This document shows positions 1-8,039 of a stretch of 9,564 nucleotides of DNA, in pieces (the first letter of the stretch is position 1; every line of letters starts with the position of its first letter). The stretch is taken from contig JBLMYS010000144.1 in assembly GCA_050258415.1 (NCBI GenBank), positions 1-9,564 on the forward strand, given 5' to 3'. Both the position numbers and the translations under genes were made by a program. The notes below the pieces were generated by a model that was given only the letters and a program-made list of their open reading frames with translations, made no database searches and was not told where the DNA came from. This DNA is from JAAXKN01 sp050258415 (GTDB lineage Bacteria > Bacteroidota > Ignavibacteria > Ignavibacteriales > SURF-24).

Positions 1-735
1 TTTAATGAGCATAACCTTACTATATCTTCCCTCGCCTATTACGACAATAACCTTCACCCGGACCTTAAGAAAAGAAAAGAATACCACGACCACCTTAAAA
101 AAGTGATCAATACAGCCTCAATGCTTGGAGTAAACCTCGTGGGCACTTTTGTGGGCGGTCGCCCCGATAAGTCCCCGACAGACAATATGAAGGAAATAGG
201 CAAGGTCTTCCGCACTCTCGTTAAGTACGCCGAGGACAAGGGCGTCCGCCTCATGATTGAAAACTGCCCCATGGAAGGGTGGCTTAAATTCGCAACTCCC
301 GGCAACTATGCATACTCGCCCGAACTCTGGACGGCACTTTTTAACGAGGTCCCGAGTGATAGTTTCGGCCTTAACCTCGATCCCTCGCACCTCTACTGGC
401 TTGGTATAGATTACCTGCAGGTAATAAAAGACTTCCCGGATAAAATATTCCACGCCCACGCAAAGGATACGGAAATTCTTACAGAAGGTCAGTATGAATA
501 CGGATTCTTCGGACGCCAGATCGAGCCCATTCCGTGGAAGTCAGGCTGGTGGCGCTACCGCATACCGGGCCTGGGAGAGATCGACTGGAACAGGTTTGTC
601 TCCACACTTCAGGCAAACGGTTACGACTATGTTATTTCAATTGAACACGAGGACCCCGTATGGGAAGGCTCGGAAGAAAAAGTTAAAAATGGCCTTAAGC
701 TTGGCCACAGGCACCTTTCACCATTTGTCATTTAA
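1..735 (+). CDS. Sugar phosphate isomerase/epimerase, xylose isomerase-like TIM barrel (5' end missing)
   Basis: The frame is open from base 1 and ends at TAA 733-735, so the gene starts left of the window; the 244 residues seen are the C-terminal part, against roughly 280-320 for the family. The GTG at 103 is internal, because the sequence before it reads as normal protein (ISSLAYYDNNLHPDLKKRKE). Family features, in window residue numbers: a metal-ligand Glu in MIENCPM (E87), LDPSH with D127, HAHAKD (H151/H153), then RIPGLGEIDW and ISIEHEDPVWEG with E215. This spacing of Glu, Asp, His and Glu is the divalent-metal site of the AP-endonuclease-2/xylose isomerase-like fold (PF01261). Such enzymes isomerise or epimerise sugars or sugar acids in the cytosol; the substrate cannot be read from sequence. 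No signal peptide can be judged. The gene ends in three in-frame TAA codons (733-741) and lies 26 bases before the GH42-like gene, consistent with one operon. Confidence 0.9.
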   Translation, partial: FNEHNLTISSLAYYDNNLHPDLKKRKEYHDHLKKVINTASMLGVNLVGTFVGGRPDKSPTDNMKEIGKVFRTLVKYAEDKGVRLMIENCPMEGWLKFATPGNYAYSPELWTALFNEVPSDSFGLNLDPSHLYWLGIDYLQVIKDFPDKIFHAHAKDTEILTEGQYEYGFFGRQIEPIPWKSGWWRYRIPGLGEIDWNRFVSTLQANGYDYVISIEHEDPVWEGSEEKVKNGLKLGHRHLSPFVI

Positions 736-761
736 TAATAAAAGAAAACGGATTTAGTAAT
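733..761 (+). other. Junction with triple in-frame TAA stop and weak ribosome site
   Basis: The epimerase frame ends in TAA TAA TAA (733-741), followed by an AT-rich spacer with only a short CGGA (749-752) before ATG 762. No hairpin or T-run is visible, so transcription probably continues into the GH42-like gene. Confidence 0.6.
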
Positions 762-3029
762 ATGAGGCACCTTATAAAAGACACGTATTTCCCATTTGGT
801 TCACAGTATTACCGCGCCCCATCACCCCTTGAGGAAGACTGGGAAGAGGATCTGAAAAACATGGCCGCGCTCGGCTTTAATACGGTCAAGTTCTGGGTCC
901 AGTGGAGATGGAATAACCCTTCGGAGGGCGAATACTATTTTGACGACATAGACCGCCTGATGGACCTGGCGTCAAAATATAATCTCAGGGTAATGCTGAA
1001 CACGATATTCGATGTGGCCCCGGCATGGATCTATACGAAATACCCGGATGCCTCAATGATTACGCTTGACGGACGCAAAATTGGCCCACAGACACAGCCC
1101 CACCGCCAGATCGGCGGCTTGGGATACTGCTTTAACCACGACGAGGTAGTTGAGCACATGATTAGCTTCCTTAAGGAAACGGTTAATCATTTTAAGAACC
1201 ACCCCGCCCTCGAAATCTGGAACGTCGCAAGTGAACCGGAACTAACAAGCAGCATGGCTGAGATGAGGCTCTATGCAGATAACTCGGAAAAGATGGGCGA
1301 CATGCTCTGCTACTGCGAGCACTGCCGGACAAAATTCAAAATATGGCTTAGCGAAAAATATGGCGACATAAAAAAACTTAACACAGCGTGGAACCGCAAC
1401 TACCGCTCTTTTGAAGAAGCGGAACTCCCGAAAACACGCAATACCTTTAATGATGTAATTGACTGGAGAATGTTTTTTGTTTCCACGATAGGCGAAAACG
1501 TTAAAAGACGCTTCCTTGCGGCCCACGAGGTGGATAAGGGCGCTCACCCCTTAATGTGCCACCACGTATTTATCCAGGGCTTCCCCGTTACTTCAACTGC
1601 AAGCGATCCGTGGAACGTCGGAAAGTACGGCGACCTGCACGGCTTTACGCAGATGGATGACGCAATGATGATAGACGTCCTCCGCTCATGCGCTAAGGGT
1701 AAACCCGTCATTTCCGCCGAAATGCTGATGCTACCGGGCTATACGCTCGACATGCCGAAATTTATTGACTCGAACGACGTAAAAAGACTCATCTTCCGCG
1801 GCGTCGCGGGTAACTTAAAAGGATTCATATTCTGGCAGTACCGCCCTGAAATCTTGGGGCGAGAGGCACCCACATGGGGGCTTACAACTTTAGACGGAAA
1901 GCCAACCTCCTGGCTTAAAGCGTTTTCAGAGGTGGGACAGGTGCTTCAGAATAATGCGGACTTTCTTTTGGACGCAAAACCCATAAAGGCTGAAGTGGCA
2001 ATTCTCTACGACCCCGAAAACCAGGTTTTCGCCTGGGCTTCAACGGGTAACGAGAAAACAGCTACAAATTCCCTTCTTGGCGTCCACCGCGCACTCTATG
2101 AGCATAACTACGTAATTGATTTTATTCATCCCATGGAATTTGACTGGGACGTGCTTAATAACTACAAGGTCCTTTATATTCCTTTCCCTTACTTCTTAAA
2201 CGAAAAAATATGCAAGGCCCTCGAAAAATGGGTAAGTGAAGGAGGTGTGCTTATCGGGGAGGCCAACTTTGCAGGATGGAACGTTGAACATGGCCACCAC
2301 GAAAGGGTAATCCCGGGCTACGGCCTTGATAAGGTCTTTCAGGCACGCCAGGGCGTGGTTGAACCGGCTTCCATAAATTTAGTTGCGGAAATAGACATCA
2401 TTAAAGACCAGTCATTTATAAGAAAAGGGGAAAAGATAAAGGAAAATATCTCCAGAGAGGCTCTAAGATTCCATCCGGGTGCGGCTGAAGCTTTAAGCGG
2501 CAGCTCGGTTGAAATGGAAGTCATTAAGGACCTCCCTCATGTTTTAGAAGGCGATAAGGTACGTGGCACAATAATAAAGGAAACGCTTATTCCTGAAGGC
2601 GCCGAAGTTATTGCCCGCTACGCAACAGGAGAGGCTGCAATAACTTTGTCTCAGTATGGAAAAGGAAAAGCCATTCTTATAGGTTCTTATCTTGGACTGT
2701 CTTTCTTCCGCAACGAAAACCTCTTAAACGGAGAACTCATCGCAAGCCTCGTGGAAATGAATGCTTCAATCGAAAAGCCTTACGTCTACGGAAACCAGAA
2801 GGTAAGAGTGGACCTGCTTAAAGGAAAAGATGAAAAAGTTATGCTAATTGTGCAGAACCTGAAGCATGAGGCAACCGAAGTGATGATAAGTCTTCCAATG
2901 AAAGACGTAAAATGCATGAAAGAGCAGTTTAGTGGAGAAGAAATCAGACTCATTCAGGATCCTGAGGCCCGGGGCTCGGTTGCATCAGTTAAACTGGAAG
3001 GAAAGGAAGTCAGGGTTTATTGTGCTTAA
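762..3029 (+). CDS. GH42-like (beta-galactosidase-type) cytoplasmic glycoside hydrolase
   Basis: A 755-residue protein without a signal peptide, hence cytoplasmic. Residues about 1-400 form a clan GH-A TIM barrel beginning FPFGSQYYRAP and EEDLKNMAALGFNTVKFWVQW. The family zinc site is visible as C123 plus C183-x-C185-x-x-C188 (CYCEHC), matching the GH42 cysteine pattern. The predicted acid/base is E158 (EIWNVASEPE) and the predicted nucleophile E320 (PVISAEMLMLPG). About 405-640 resembles the GH42 trimerisation domain (AEVAILYDPEN, LYIPFPYFLN, WVSEGGVLIGE, YGKGKAILIGSYLG). About 670-755 is a small C-terminal beta domain. Length is slightly above the usual 650-700. The odd point is Ser157 directly before the acid/base, where clan A enzymes almost always have Asn, so true beta-galactosidase activity is uncertain. 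ATG 762 is the start that fits the fold; its ribosome site is weak (CGGA at 749-752, 9 bases away). It probably cleaves oligosaccharides imported by the transporter that follows. Confidence 0.85.
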   Translation: MRHLIKDTYFPFGSQYYRAPSPLEEDWEEDLKNMAALGFNTVKFWVQWRWNNPSEGEYYFDDIDRLMDLASKYNLRVMLNTIFDVAPAWIYTKYPDASMITLDGRKIGPQTQPHRQIGGLGYCFNHDEVVEHMISFLKETVNHFKNHPALEIWNVASEPELTSSMAEMRLYADNSEKMGDMLCYCEHCRTKFKIWLSEKYGDIKKLNTAWNRNYRSFEEAELPKTRNTFNDVIDWRMFFVSTIGENVKRRFLAAHEVDKGAHPLMCHHVFIQGFPVTSTASDPWNVGKYGDLHGFTQMDDAMMIDVLRSCAKGKPVISAEMLMLPGYTLDMPKFIDSNDVKRLIFRGVAGNLKGFIFWQYRPEILGREAPTWGLTTLDGKPTSWLKAFSEVGQVLQNNADFLLDAKPIKAEVAILYDPENQVFAWASTGNEKTATNSLLGVHRALYEHNYVIDFIHPMEFDWDVLNNYKVLYIPFPYFLNEKICKALEKWVSEGGVLIGEANFAGWNVEHGHHERVIPGYGLDKVFQARQGVVEPASINLVAEIDIIKDQSFIRKGEKIKENISREALRFHPGAAEALSGSSVEMEVIKDLPHVLEGDKVRGTIIKETLIPEGAEVIARYATGEAAITLSQYGKGKAILIGSYLGLSFFRNENLLNGELIASLVEMNASIEKPYVYGNQKVRVDLLKGKDEKVMLIVQNLKHEATEVMISLPMKDVKCMKEQFSGEEIRLIQDPEARGSVASVKLEGKEVRVYCA
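3007..3024 (+). promoter_or_regulatory. Ribosome binding site and GTG start of the MFS gene inside the preceding coding sequence
   Basis: A purine-rich run (from about 2997) ends in GGAAGTCAGGG; AGGG at 3012-3015 stands six bases before GTG 3022-3024. The TAA of the upstream gene (3027-3029) lies just inside the new gene, so a ribosome finishing the GH42-like protein is placed for restart. This decides the start, because no other start codon near the first membrane helix has comparable spacing. Confidence 0.65.
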
Positions 3030-4305
3030 CTGGTTCAGTGAATATAAGTCGGATAAATCGGTAAAAAGAAATTTCCTGATCAACGTGGCCGATGGCTCTT
3101 TGTACGCTTTTGCCATGAGCTTTATTTCCCTGACCGTAGTAATGCCCGTTTTTGTAAGAGCCATCGGGGGCAGCAACGTGGCGGTCGGCCTTATTCCGAT
3201 CTTCTGGACAGTGGGCTTTAACTTCCCGCAGATACTTGTAGCCAACTATGCCAGCCGGTTTCCTCAGAAAAAAGTGCTCCTTCTTAAGACGGCTTTGGGT
3301 CAGAGGCTCCCCTGGCTTCTGCTTGCAGTACTGAGCTACTTTGTAATGGAAAACGCCGGTAGCAGTACGGGACTCATAATTTTCTTTTTCTGTTTCCTGC
3401 TTGCCGCAGTTGCCGGAAGCATTAACCTGCCGGGCTGGTTCGACCTCGTTGCAAAGCTTACCCCGGTAAAGCTGCGCGGGAGGCTCTTTGCAAGCCGCGT
3501 CATTATTGGCGCCATTCTTGGAATTGTTGGCGGCTGGTACGTTAAAGTGGTGCTGGGCAATTACTCATACCCGCACAACTTTTCACTTCTTTTCTTAAGC
3601 GCTTTTCTCGTCATGATGGTTTCATACGTCTTCTTAACCTTAATAAAAGAAGATAAAGCCGAAATAAAAGAAAAGCCTCTGGGCTACAGGGAATTTTTCA
3701 GCATGCTTCCCGGCATACTGAAAAGAGAAAAAAACTACAGGAATTTTCTTATAGCAGACGCGCTGCTTATAATAGCCCTTATGGGTGAGGTGTTCTACAG
3801 CCTTAATGCTCTTAAGAAGTTCTCACTTCCGGACAGCTATGTGGGCAACTTTACAATTATTATAATGACGTTTTCAATTGTTGGAAATATATTCTTCGGA
3901 TATATGGGCGACCATTTCGGCCACAAGTTGAATATGCTTCTTGGTGCGCTATTTACCACAATAGCGTGCCTTGCGGCTTTAATGGCTCCTGATGTTACAA
4001 CCTATTCCATAGTTTTCATCGGCTCAGCCTTTACGGCCGGGGTCTATCAGCTCTCGAAGCTTCCCATTATAGCTGAACTCTGCGCCGAGGAAAACCGCCC
4101 CACCTATGTGGCGCTTTCAAATATGATATCATCCCCTTTTAGCCTGGCGGGATTATTTGGAGGCTACATTGCAAACCGCTACGGCTACAACATGGTTTTT
4201 ACACTTGCCGCAATATTTGCCGGAAGCTCCGCCCTGTGGCTATTATTTGCCGTCAAAGAGCCGAGGAAAAATGCAGTTCAGGAAGTAACGGAAGAAGCGA
4301 AATAA
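3022..4305 (+). CDS. MFS family transporter, probably sugar or oligosaccharide importer
   Basis: With GTG 3022 as start the protein has 427 residues and about 12 hydrophobic helices (roughly 26-48, 54-76, 95-110, 115-135, 158-178, 186-208, 242-262, 273-293, 302-320, 328-350, 363-384, 391-411). The loop LTPVKLRGRLFASR after helix 4 and GYMGDHFGHKLN between helices 8 and 9 are typical of the major facilitator superfamily; a polar loop at about 209-240 separates the two halves. An ATG at 2932 is in frame, but it would put 98 bases of overlap and a charged, non-membrane extension before the natural N-terminus. GTG 3022 has AGGG (3012-3015) six bases upstream and overlaps the GH42-like gene by eight bases, which favours translational coupling. 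Sitting between exported and cytoplasmic glycosidases, it most likely brings a released sugar or short oligosaccharide across the inner membrane by ion symport; substrate and direction are inferred. Confidence 0.87.
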   Translation: MLNWFSEYKSDKSVKRNFLINVADGSLYAFAMSFISLTVVMPVFVRAIGGSNVAVGLIPIFWTVGFNFPQILVANYASRFPQKKVLLLKTALGQRLPWLLLAVLSYFVMENAGSSTGLIIFFFCFLLAAVAGSINLPGWFDLVAKLTPVKLRGRLFASRVIIGAILGIVGGWYVKVVLGNYSYPHNFSLLFLSAFLVMMVSYVFLTLIKEDKAEIKEKPLGYREFFSMLPGILKREKNYRNFLIADALLIIALMGEVFYSLNALKKFSLPDSYVGNFTIIIMTFSIVGNIFFGYMGDHFGHKLNMLLGALFTTIACLAALMAPDVTTYSIVFIGSAFTAGVYQLSKLPIIAELCAEENRPTYVALSNMISSPFSLAGLFGGYIANRYGYNMVFTLAAIFAGSSALWLLFAVKEPRKNAVQEVTEEAK

Positions 4306-4319
4306 AATTTTATTTTAAG

Positions 4320-4338
4320 ACAATGGGAGTATCATTGT
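4320..4338 (+). promoter_or_regulatory. Small inverted repeat around the ribosome site of the deacetylase gene
   Basis: ACAATG (4320-4325) and CATTGT (4333-4338) are perfect inverted copies with the seven bases GGAGTAT between them. In RNA this would place most of the Shine-Dalgarno GGGAG in the loop and the first two bases of the GTG start in the stem. The stem has only six pairs, four of them A-U, so it would be weak. It may tune initiation or be chance. Confidence 0.3.
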
Positions 4339-5698
4339 GAAGGTTAAAATATTTGCTATAATTCTTTTTCTTGTTTCAGCACTCCAGGCTCAGGACAGTC
4401 AGCTGCACCGGAATATAAAGCCCGATGAACGCTTCAAGACCGACGTTCTTTTAATTGTAGCCCATCCGGACGATGAAACGGCTGTTGGCGGATATCTTGC
4501 AAAACTGATTTTTGACGACCACAAGAAAGTAGCCGTAATTTATACCAACCGGGGCCAGGGGGGCGGTAACTCCGTTGGTAACGAGCAGTCTTCTGCCATG
4601 GGAGAAATCCGTGAGATTGAAGCACGCACGGCCCTCAATAAATTCGGAATTCAAAATGTGTGGTTCTTAAACGGTTATGACACTCCGGGACAGGATGTCC
4701 TCCACGCGCTTAAAAACGTAAACCACGGGGCTGCGCTTGAAAGCATGACCAGACTCATCAGGCTTACACATCCGGAAGTGATCCTTACATGGCTTCCCCA
4801 CTTTGTCGCCGGTGAAAACCACGGCGACCACCAGGCCTCAGGCGTTATTGCCACCGAAGCCTTCGACATGGCAGGCGACCCAACGGTCTTCCCCGATCAG
4901 GTTGCAATGCCGAGGGAAAGAAGTGACATAGGAAACTTTAACGAGGGTCTCATTCCATGGCAGACGAAAAAGATCTACTACTTCTCTGACGCCGATCAGG
5001 AAGTCACGGCTCCTGGACCCAAATTCGATTTTACACAGGTCTCACCTTCAAAGAAGGTTCCTTACTACGAACTTGCGGCCGAACTGAATACACCTCACCT
5101 TACTCAGGGGGATGTCTCTGAAAGCGGAATAAAGGCGGAAAAGACAAAAGACTACTCAGAGTTCCGGAACTATCATAAAAGATTCCACCTCATCTTCGGT
5201 AAGTCTGTTGTTCCGGCTAAACCTGATGGCGACACGTTTGAAGGCGTTACCACAGAAAGCCATCCCTATGTGGCCCCAAGAGGCTACATTCCTAATAAGT
5301 ATGAAGGTGTTACAATAGAGCTTGGCGGACCCTTTGCTTTCTACCGCGACTTCTGGCCTGCGCACAATATTGAAAACGTCGCCACGCTTGTAAAGCCCGA
5401 GATAAACGTCGCCTACGGGAGCTACCTTAACGTTCCCTTAATCCTTAGAAATAATACAAAAGATTCTGTCGTAGTGACACTTAAGGCTCAGCTGCCTGAA
5501 GGGTTTAAGCTCTCCTCAGGAGAAGGAAATTATTTCCTTGCCCCCGGCGAAATTTACCCTGTCGAGACGTTTGTATTCGCCCCGCAGGAAGCACCCAAAG
5601 AAGGGCAGGATGTCGCATGGAACGCTTCAGTTAACGGAAAACAGATCGGATCCGTCAGCATAAAAACATTCTTAAGCGAGTGGACATTACCCCAATAA
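4337..5698 (+). CDS. Exported PIG-L family deacetylase with C-terminal beta-sandwich domain
   Basis: A 453-residue protein starting at GTG 4337 with GGGAG (4325-4329) at good distance. Residues 1-18 are a Sec signal peptide (MKVKIFAIILFLVSALQAQ, likely cleaved after LQA). The catalytic domain (about 33-290) has the PIG-L/LmbE motif AHPDDE (H43, D45, D46, E47) and HGDH (H162, D164, H165), which by comparison with MshB and PIG-L supply the metal ligands H43, D46 and H165 and the general base D45; TNRGQGGG and GEIREIEARTAL are also typical. Known members remove N-acetyl groups from amino sugars or related glycoconjugates. Residues about 350-445 look like a beta-sandwich of the NEW3 type (NVAYGSYLNVPLILRNN, LPEGFKLSSGEGNYFLAPGE) seen in secreted glycosidases; this is a weaker call. 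Many exported Bacteroidota relatives are longer (about 800 residues), so this is a short form. Between a transporter and two exported glycosidases, it probably deacetylates the same glycan in the periplasm or outside; the substrate is unknown. Confidence 0.88.
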   Translation: MKVKIFAIILFLVSALQAQDSQLHRNIKPDERFKTDVLLIVAHPDDETAVGGYLAKLIFDDHKKVAVIYTNRGQGGGNSVGNEQSSAMGEIREIEARTALNKFGIQNVWFLNGYDTPGQDVLHALKNVNHGAALESMTRLIRLTHPEVILTWLPHFVAGENHGDHQASGVIATEAFDMAGDPTVFPDQVAMPRERSDIGNFNEGLIPWQTKKIYYFSDADQEVTAPGPKFDFTQVSPSKKVPYYELAAELNTPHLTQGDVSESGIKAEKTKDYSEFRNYHKRFHLIFGKSVVPAKPDGDTFEGVTTESHPYVAPRGYIPNKYEGVTIELGGPFAFYRDFWPAHNIENVATLVKPEINVAYGSYLNVPLILRNNTKDSVVVTLKAQLPEGFKLSSGEGNYFLAPGEIYPVETFVFAPQEAPKEGQDVAWNASVNGKQIGSVSIKTFLSEWTLPQ

Positions 5699-5708
5699 AG
5701 GAATTATT
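5698..5708 (+). promoter_or_regulatory. Ribosome binding site of the six-hairpin glycosidase gene
   Basis: AAGGA at 5698-5702 stands six bases before ATG 5709 and shares its first A with the TAA of the deacetylase gene. It fixes the start of the downstream gene, whose first residues form a signal peptide. Confidence 0.7.
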
Positions 5709-8033
5709 ATGAAAATTTCGAAATTCCATTTTACAGGCCTTTTCCTTTACCTCTGCCTTTACCTCCCCGTCCAGGCTCAGGTGCTCGATCCATCCATAGA
5801 CAGGCCGGATGAGCCCTTCTGCTACTTTAGCAAGCCGACCGACGTTATAGGCGTCATGGACGGTAAAGAAGGCACACTTGTTACACCAGAGGGTTACCTT
5901 TACACCGGTTCGGGGGAGCTGGTGTTCTTTACGGGTAACCCTCCGGTTATGATAAACCAGAGGGTTAAGACGCTTCTTAAAGGCTATATTCCCGTGATCG
6001 AATATAATTTTGACCGTGAAGGGATCAGGTACTACTTTCAGGCCTTTGCCCAAACTCTCGACGGGAACCCCGAAAGCCCTCTTATTAACTTCATCAGGGT
6101 CAGAATTAAAAATACAGACACAAAGACCAGGTCTGCTTATTTTACCACAGGCGTGAGATATCAAAATGACGAGAATACCGACTGGGGAGTGGGCGATAAC
6201 CGCTTCGGGCGCCCATGGAAAGCTAAGAAACTGGGGGAATTTGAGCAGGCAGGCGACACCTTTAACGTCCACAGTGAATATTCTTTTTCAGAGGACACTT
6301 TCTTAAAAGACGGCCGCGTCATGTATACTTTCCCGAAAGAAAATATGACTGGGAAGGTAATGACGCTCAAGACCGGCTACAATGAACCGGGATATGATAC
6401 ACCGGCAAAAATACTTATCCTTCCAACTACACCCGTTGGAATCGTTCACTATAAGTTCATCCTTGAGCCGGGTAAGGAGGCAAGCCTGGACTTCAAGGAG
6501 CCTTATGTGGCTATTGATAAAAATGACCCGGTAATTCAGCAGATGATTAAGGCTTCTTATGATGAATACCTTGCGAGAACAATTAAATTCTGGGACGGCA
6601 TTCTCTCCCGCGGAATGGAAATAACTCTTCCCGAGGAGAAGGTAAACAACACCTTTAAGGTTAACCTCTTCTACGACCTGATTGCACGCAATAAACACGG
6701 GCAGGATTACGTGCAGAACGTAAATGAGTTTAATTACGACCAGTTCTGGATAAGGGACGCCGCCTCAATCTTAAGAATGTATGATATCTCGGGCTATCAC
6801 GACTTTGCGCGCCAGGTGCTGGACTTCTTCCCGCGCTGGCAGGATTCTACCGGAAACTTTGTCTCTCACCAGGGACAGCTTGACGCCTGGGGACAGGCCA
6901 TGTGGGCCTACGGAGAGCACTACCTCATCACAGGCGACAAACAATTTGCCGAAAAAGTCTATCCATCGGTTCAGAAGGCTTTCCTCTGGCTTAAAAACAC
7001 ACTGGAAAAAGATTCACTCCACCTCTTCCCCGTTGCAACGCCGGGAGACAATGAAGACATCACGGGGCGCGTTACAGGGCATAACTTCCTGGCTTTAGCC
7101 GGACTTAAAAATGTAATCGTCCTTGCAAAGGCCCTTGGCAGAACTGAAGACGCGAAAACCTACGAGGCGGAATACGACCAATATTTTTCAAACCTTATGA
7201 AGCGCCTTAAGGAAGTAACGGCTAAAACTGACGGCTATATACCTCCGGGACTCGATAAACTGGGCGGAAACGACTGGGGAAATATGCTCACACTCTACCC
7301 TGAAATAATTCTTAACCCCTTCGACCCCATGGTAACTAAAACTCTGGAAGTTACGCGCTCAAAGTACCAGGAAGGAATTATGACCTATGCACAGGGGCGC
7401 TACCTGCATCACTATTTAACGATGAATAACACGCAGAGCGAGCTCATACGCGGCGAGCAGGAAAAGGCTCTACAGGAGTTCTACGCCGTTCTTATGCACA
7501 CGGGTTCCACCCACACGGGCTTTGAATTTTCAATTTTCCCCTGGGGCAACAGGGACTTCATGATGAACCTTACTCCCCACGGATGGTTCTCGGCCGAGTT
7601 CAGGACACTTTTAAGAAATATGATGGTGCGCGAGGAAAATGGGGATCTCCACCTCTTCAGCGCCCTTTCACCCGAATGGCTGAAAGAGGGCGATAAGGTT
7701 GCAGTCCATAAGGCTCCAACAAATTTCGGTTTGGTCAATATGGATTTAACCGTAAGTAAGGGCGGGGCAAACCTTAAACTCGATAATAAGTTTACCAATA
7801 ACCCTTCAAAACTTATTCTTCACCTGCCTTACTTTATGAATATTAAGTCGGTAAAGGCGGACGGAAAAATAGTTGCAGTCAGTAATAATTCTGTCACCCT
7901 TCCTCTTAACGCAAAGGAAATTACCATAGAGTGGGCAAAGCAGAAGAACTATCCTCAAATGAGCTACAATAAGGCGGTTGAGGATTATAAAAAAGAGTAC
8001 AGGCAGAAATACCAGGAATCTTTAACAAAATAA
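5709..8033 (+). CDS. Exported glycosidase-like protein of the (alpha/alpha)6 six-hairpin superfamily, specificity unknown
   Basis: A 774-residue protein with a Sec signal peptide (KISKFHFTGLFLYLCLYLP, cleavage likely after VQA at 21-23). Residues about 25-270 look like an N-terminal beta-rich domain (GTLVTPEGYLYTGSGELVFF, INFIRVRIKNTDTKTRSAYF). About 275-640 is a helical-barrel region with the glucoamylase-like signature FWIRDAASILRMYDISGYHD (347-364), followed by QGQLDAWGQAMWAYGEHYLITGD, PGDNEDITGRVTGHNFLALAGL, then THTGFEFSIFPWGNRDF and LTPHGWFSAEFRTLLRNMMV. About 645-745 is a C-terminal beta domain (LHLFSALSPEWLKEGDKV). This order resembles GH15, GH63 and GH65-type enzymes, but I cannot assign a CAZy family. 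Possible catalytic acids are D349, E449/D450 and E606; this is a guess from conserved-looking surroundings. The last 25 residues are highly charged, with no type IX secretion tail. It begins 10 bases after the deacetylase gene, so the two are almost certainly co-translated and probably act on the same glycan. Confidence 0.75.
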   Translation: MKISKFHFTGLFLYLCLYLPVQAQVLDPSIDRPDEPFCYFSKPTDVIGVMDGKEGTLVTPEGYLYTGSGELVFFTGNPPVMINQRVKTLLKGYIPVIEYNFDREGIRYYFQAFAQTLDGNPESPLINFIRVRIKNTDTKTRSAYFTTGVRYQNDENTDWGVGDNRFGRPWKAKKLGEFEQAGDTFNVHSEYSFSEDTFLKDGRVMYTFPKENMTGKVMTLKTGYNEPGYDTPAKILILPTTPVGIVHYKFILEPGKEASLDFKEPYVAIDKNDPVIQQMIKASYDEYLARTIKFWDGILSRGMEITLPEEKVNNTFKVNLFYDLIARNKHGQDYVQNVNEFNYDQFWIRDAASILRMYDISGYHDFARQVLDFFPRWQDSTGNFVSHQGQLDAWGQAMWAYGEHYLITGDKQFAEKVYPSVQKAFLWLKNTLEKDSLHLFPVATPGDNEDITGRVTGHNFLALAGLKNVIVLAKALGRTEDAKTYEAEYDQYFSNLMKRLKEVTAKTDGYIPPGLDKLGGNDWGNMLTLYPEIILNPFDPMVTKTLEVTRSKYQEGIMTYAQGRYLHHYLTMNNTQSELIRGEQEKALQEFYAVLMHTGSTHTGFEFSIFPWGNRDFMMNLTPHGWFSAEFRTLLRNMMVREENGDLHLFSALSPEWLKEGDKVAVHKAPTNFGLVNMDLTVSKGGANLKLDNKFTNNPSKLILHLPYFMNIKSVKADGKIVAVSNNSVTLPLNAKEITIEWAKQKNYPQMSYNKAVEDYKKEYRQKYQESLTK

Positions 8034-8039
8034 AGAAAA

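Noticed and set aside
118..459. Open frame on the - strand (113 codons)
   Set aside because: It is antisense to the conserved metal-site region of the isomerase/epimerase, and no family features are visible.
2932..3021. ATG 2932 as start of the MFS transporter
   Set aside because: It would give a 98-base overlap with the GH42-like gene and a charged extension not expected before the first helix; GTG 3022 has better ribosome-site spacing.
4300..4315. 16-base perfect AT-only palindrome (AAATAAAATTTTATTT) at the end of the MFS gene
   Set aside because: It has no GC pairs and no loop, so a stable terminator hairpin is unlikely; low-complexity AT sequence readily gives such palindromes. The gap to the next gene is only 31 bases.
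5655..6272. Long open frame on the - strand (205 codons)
   Set aside because: It lies opposite the signal peptide and N-terminal domain of the six-hairpin glycosidase, has no recognisable motif or ribosome site, and reads like the antisense of a real gene.
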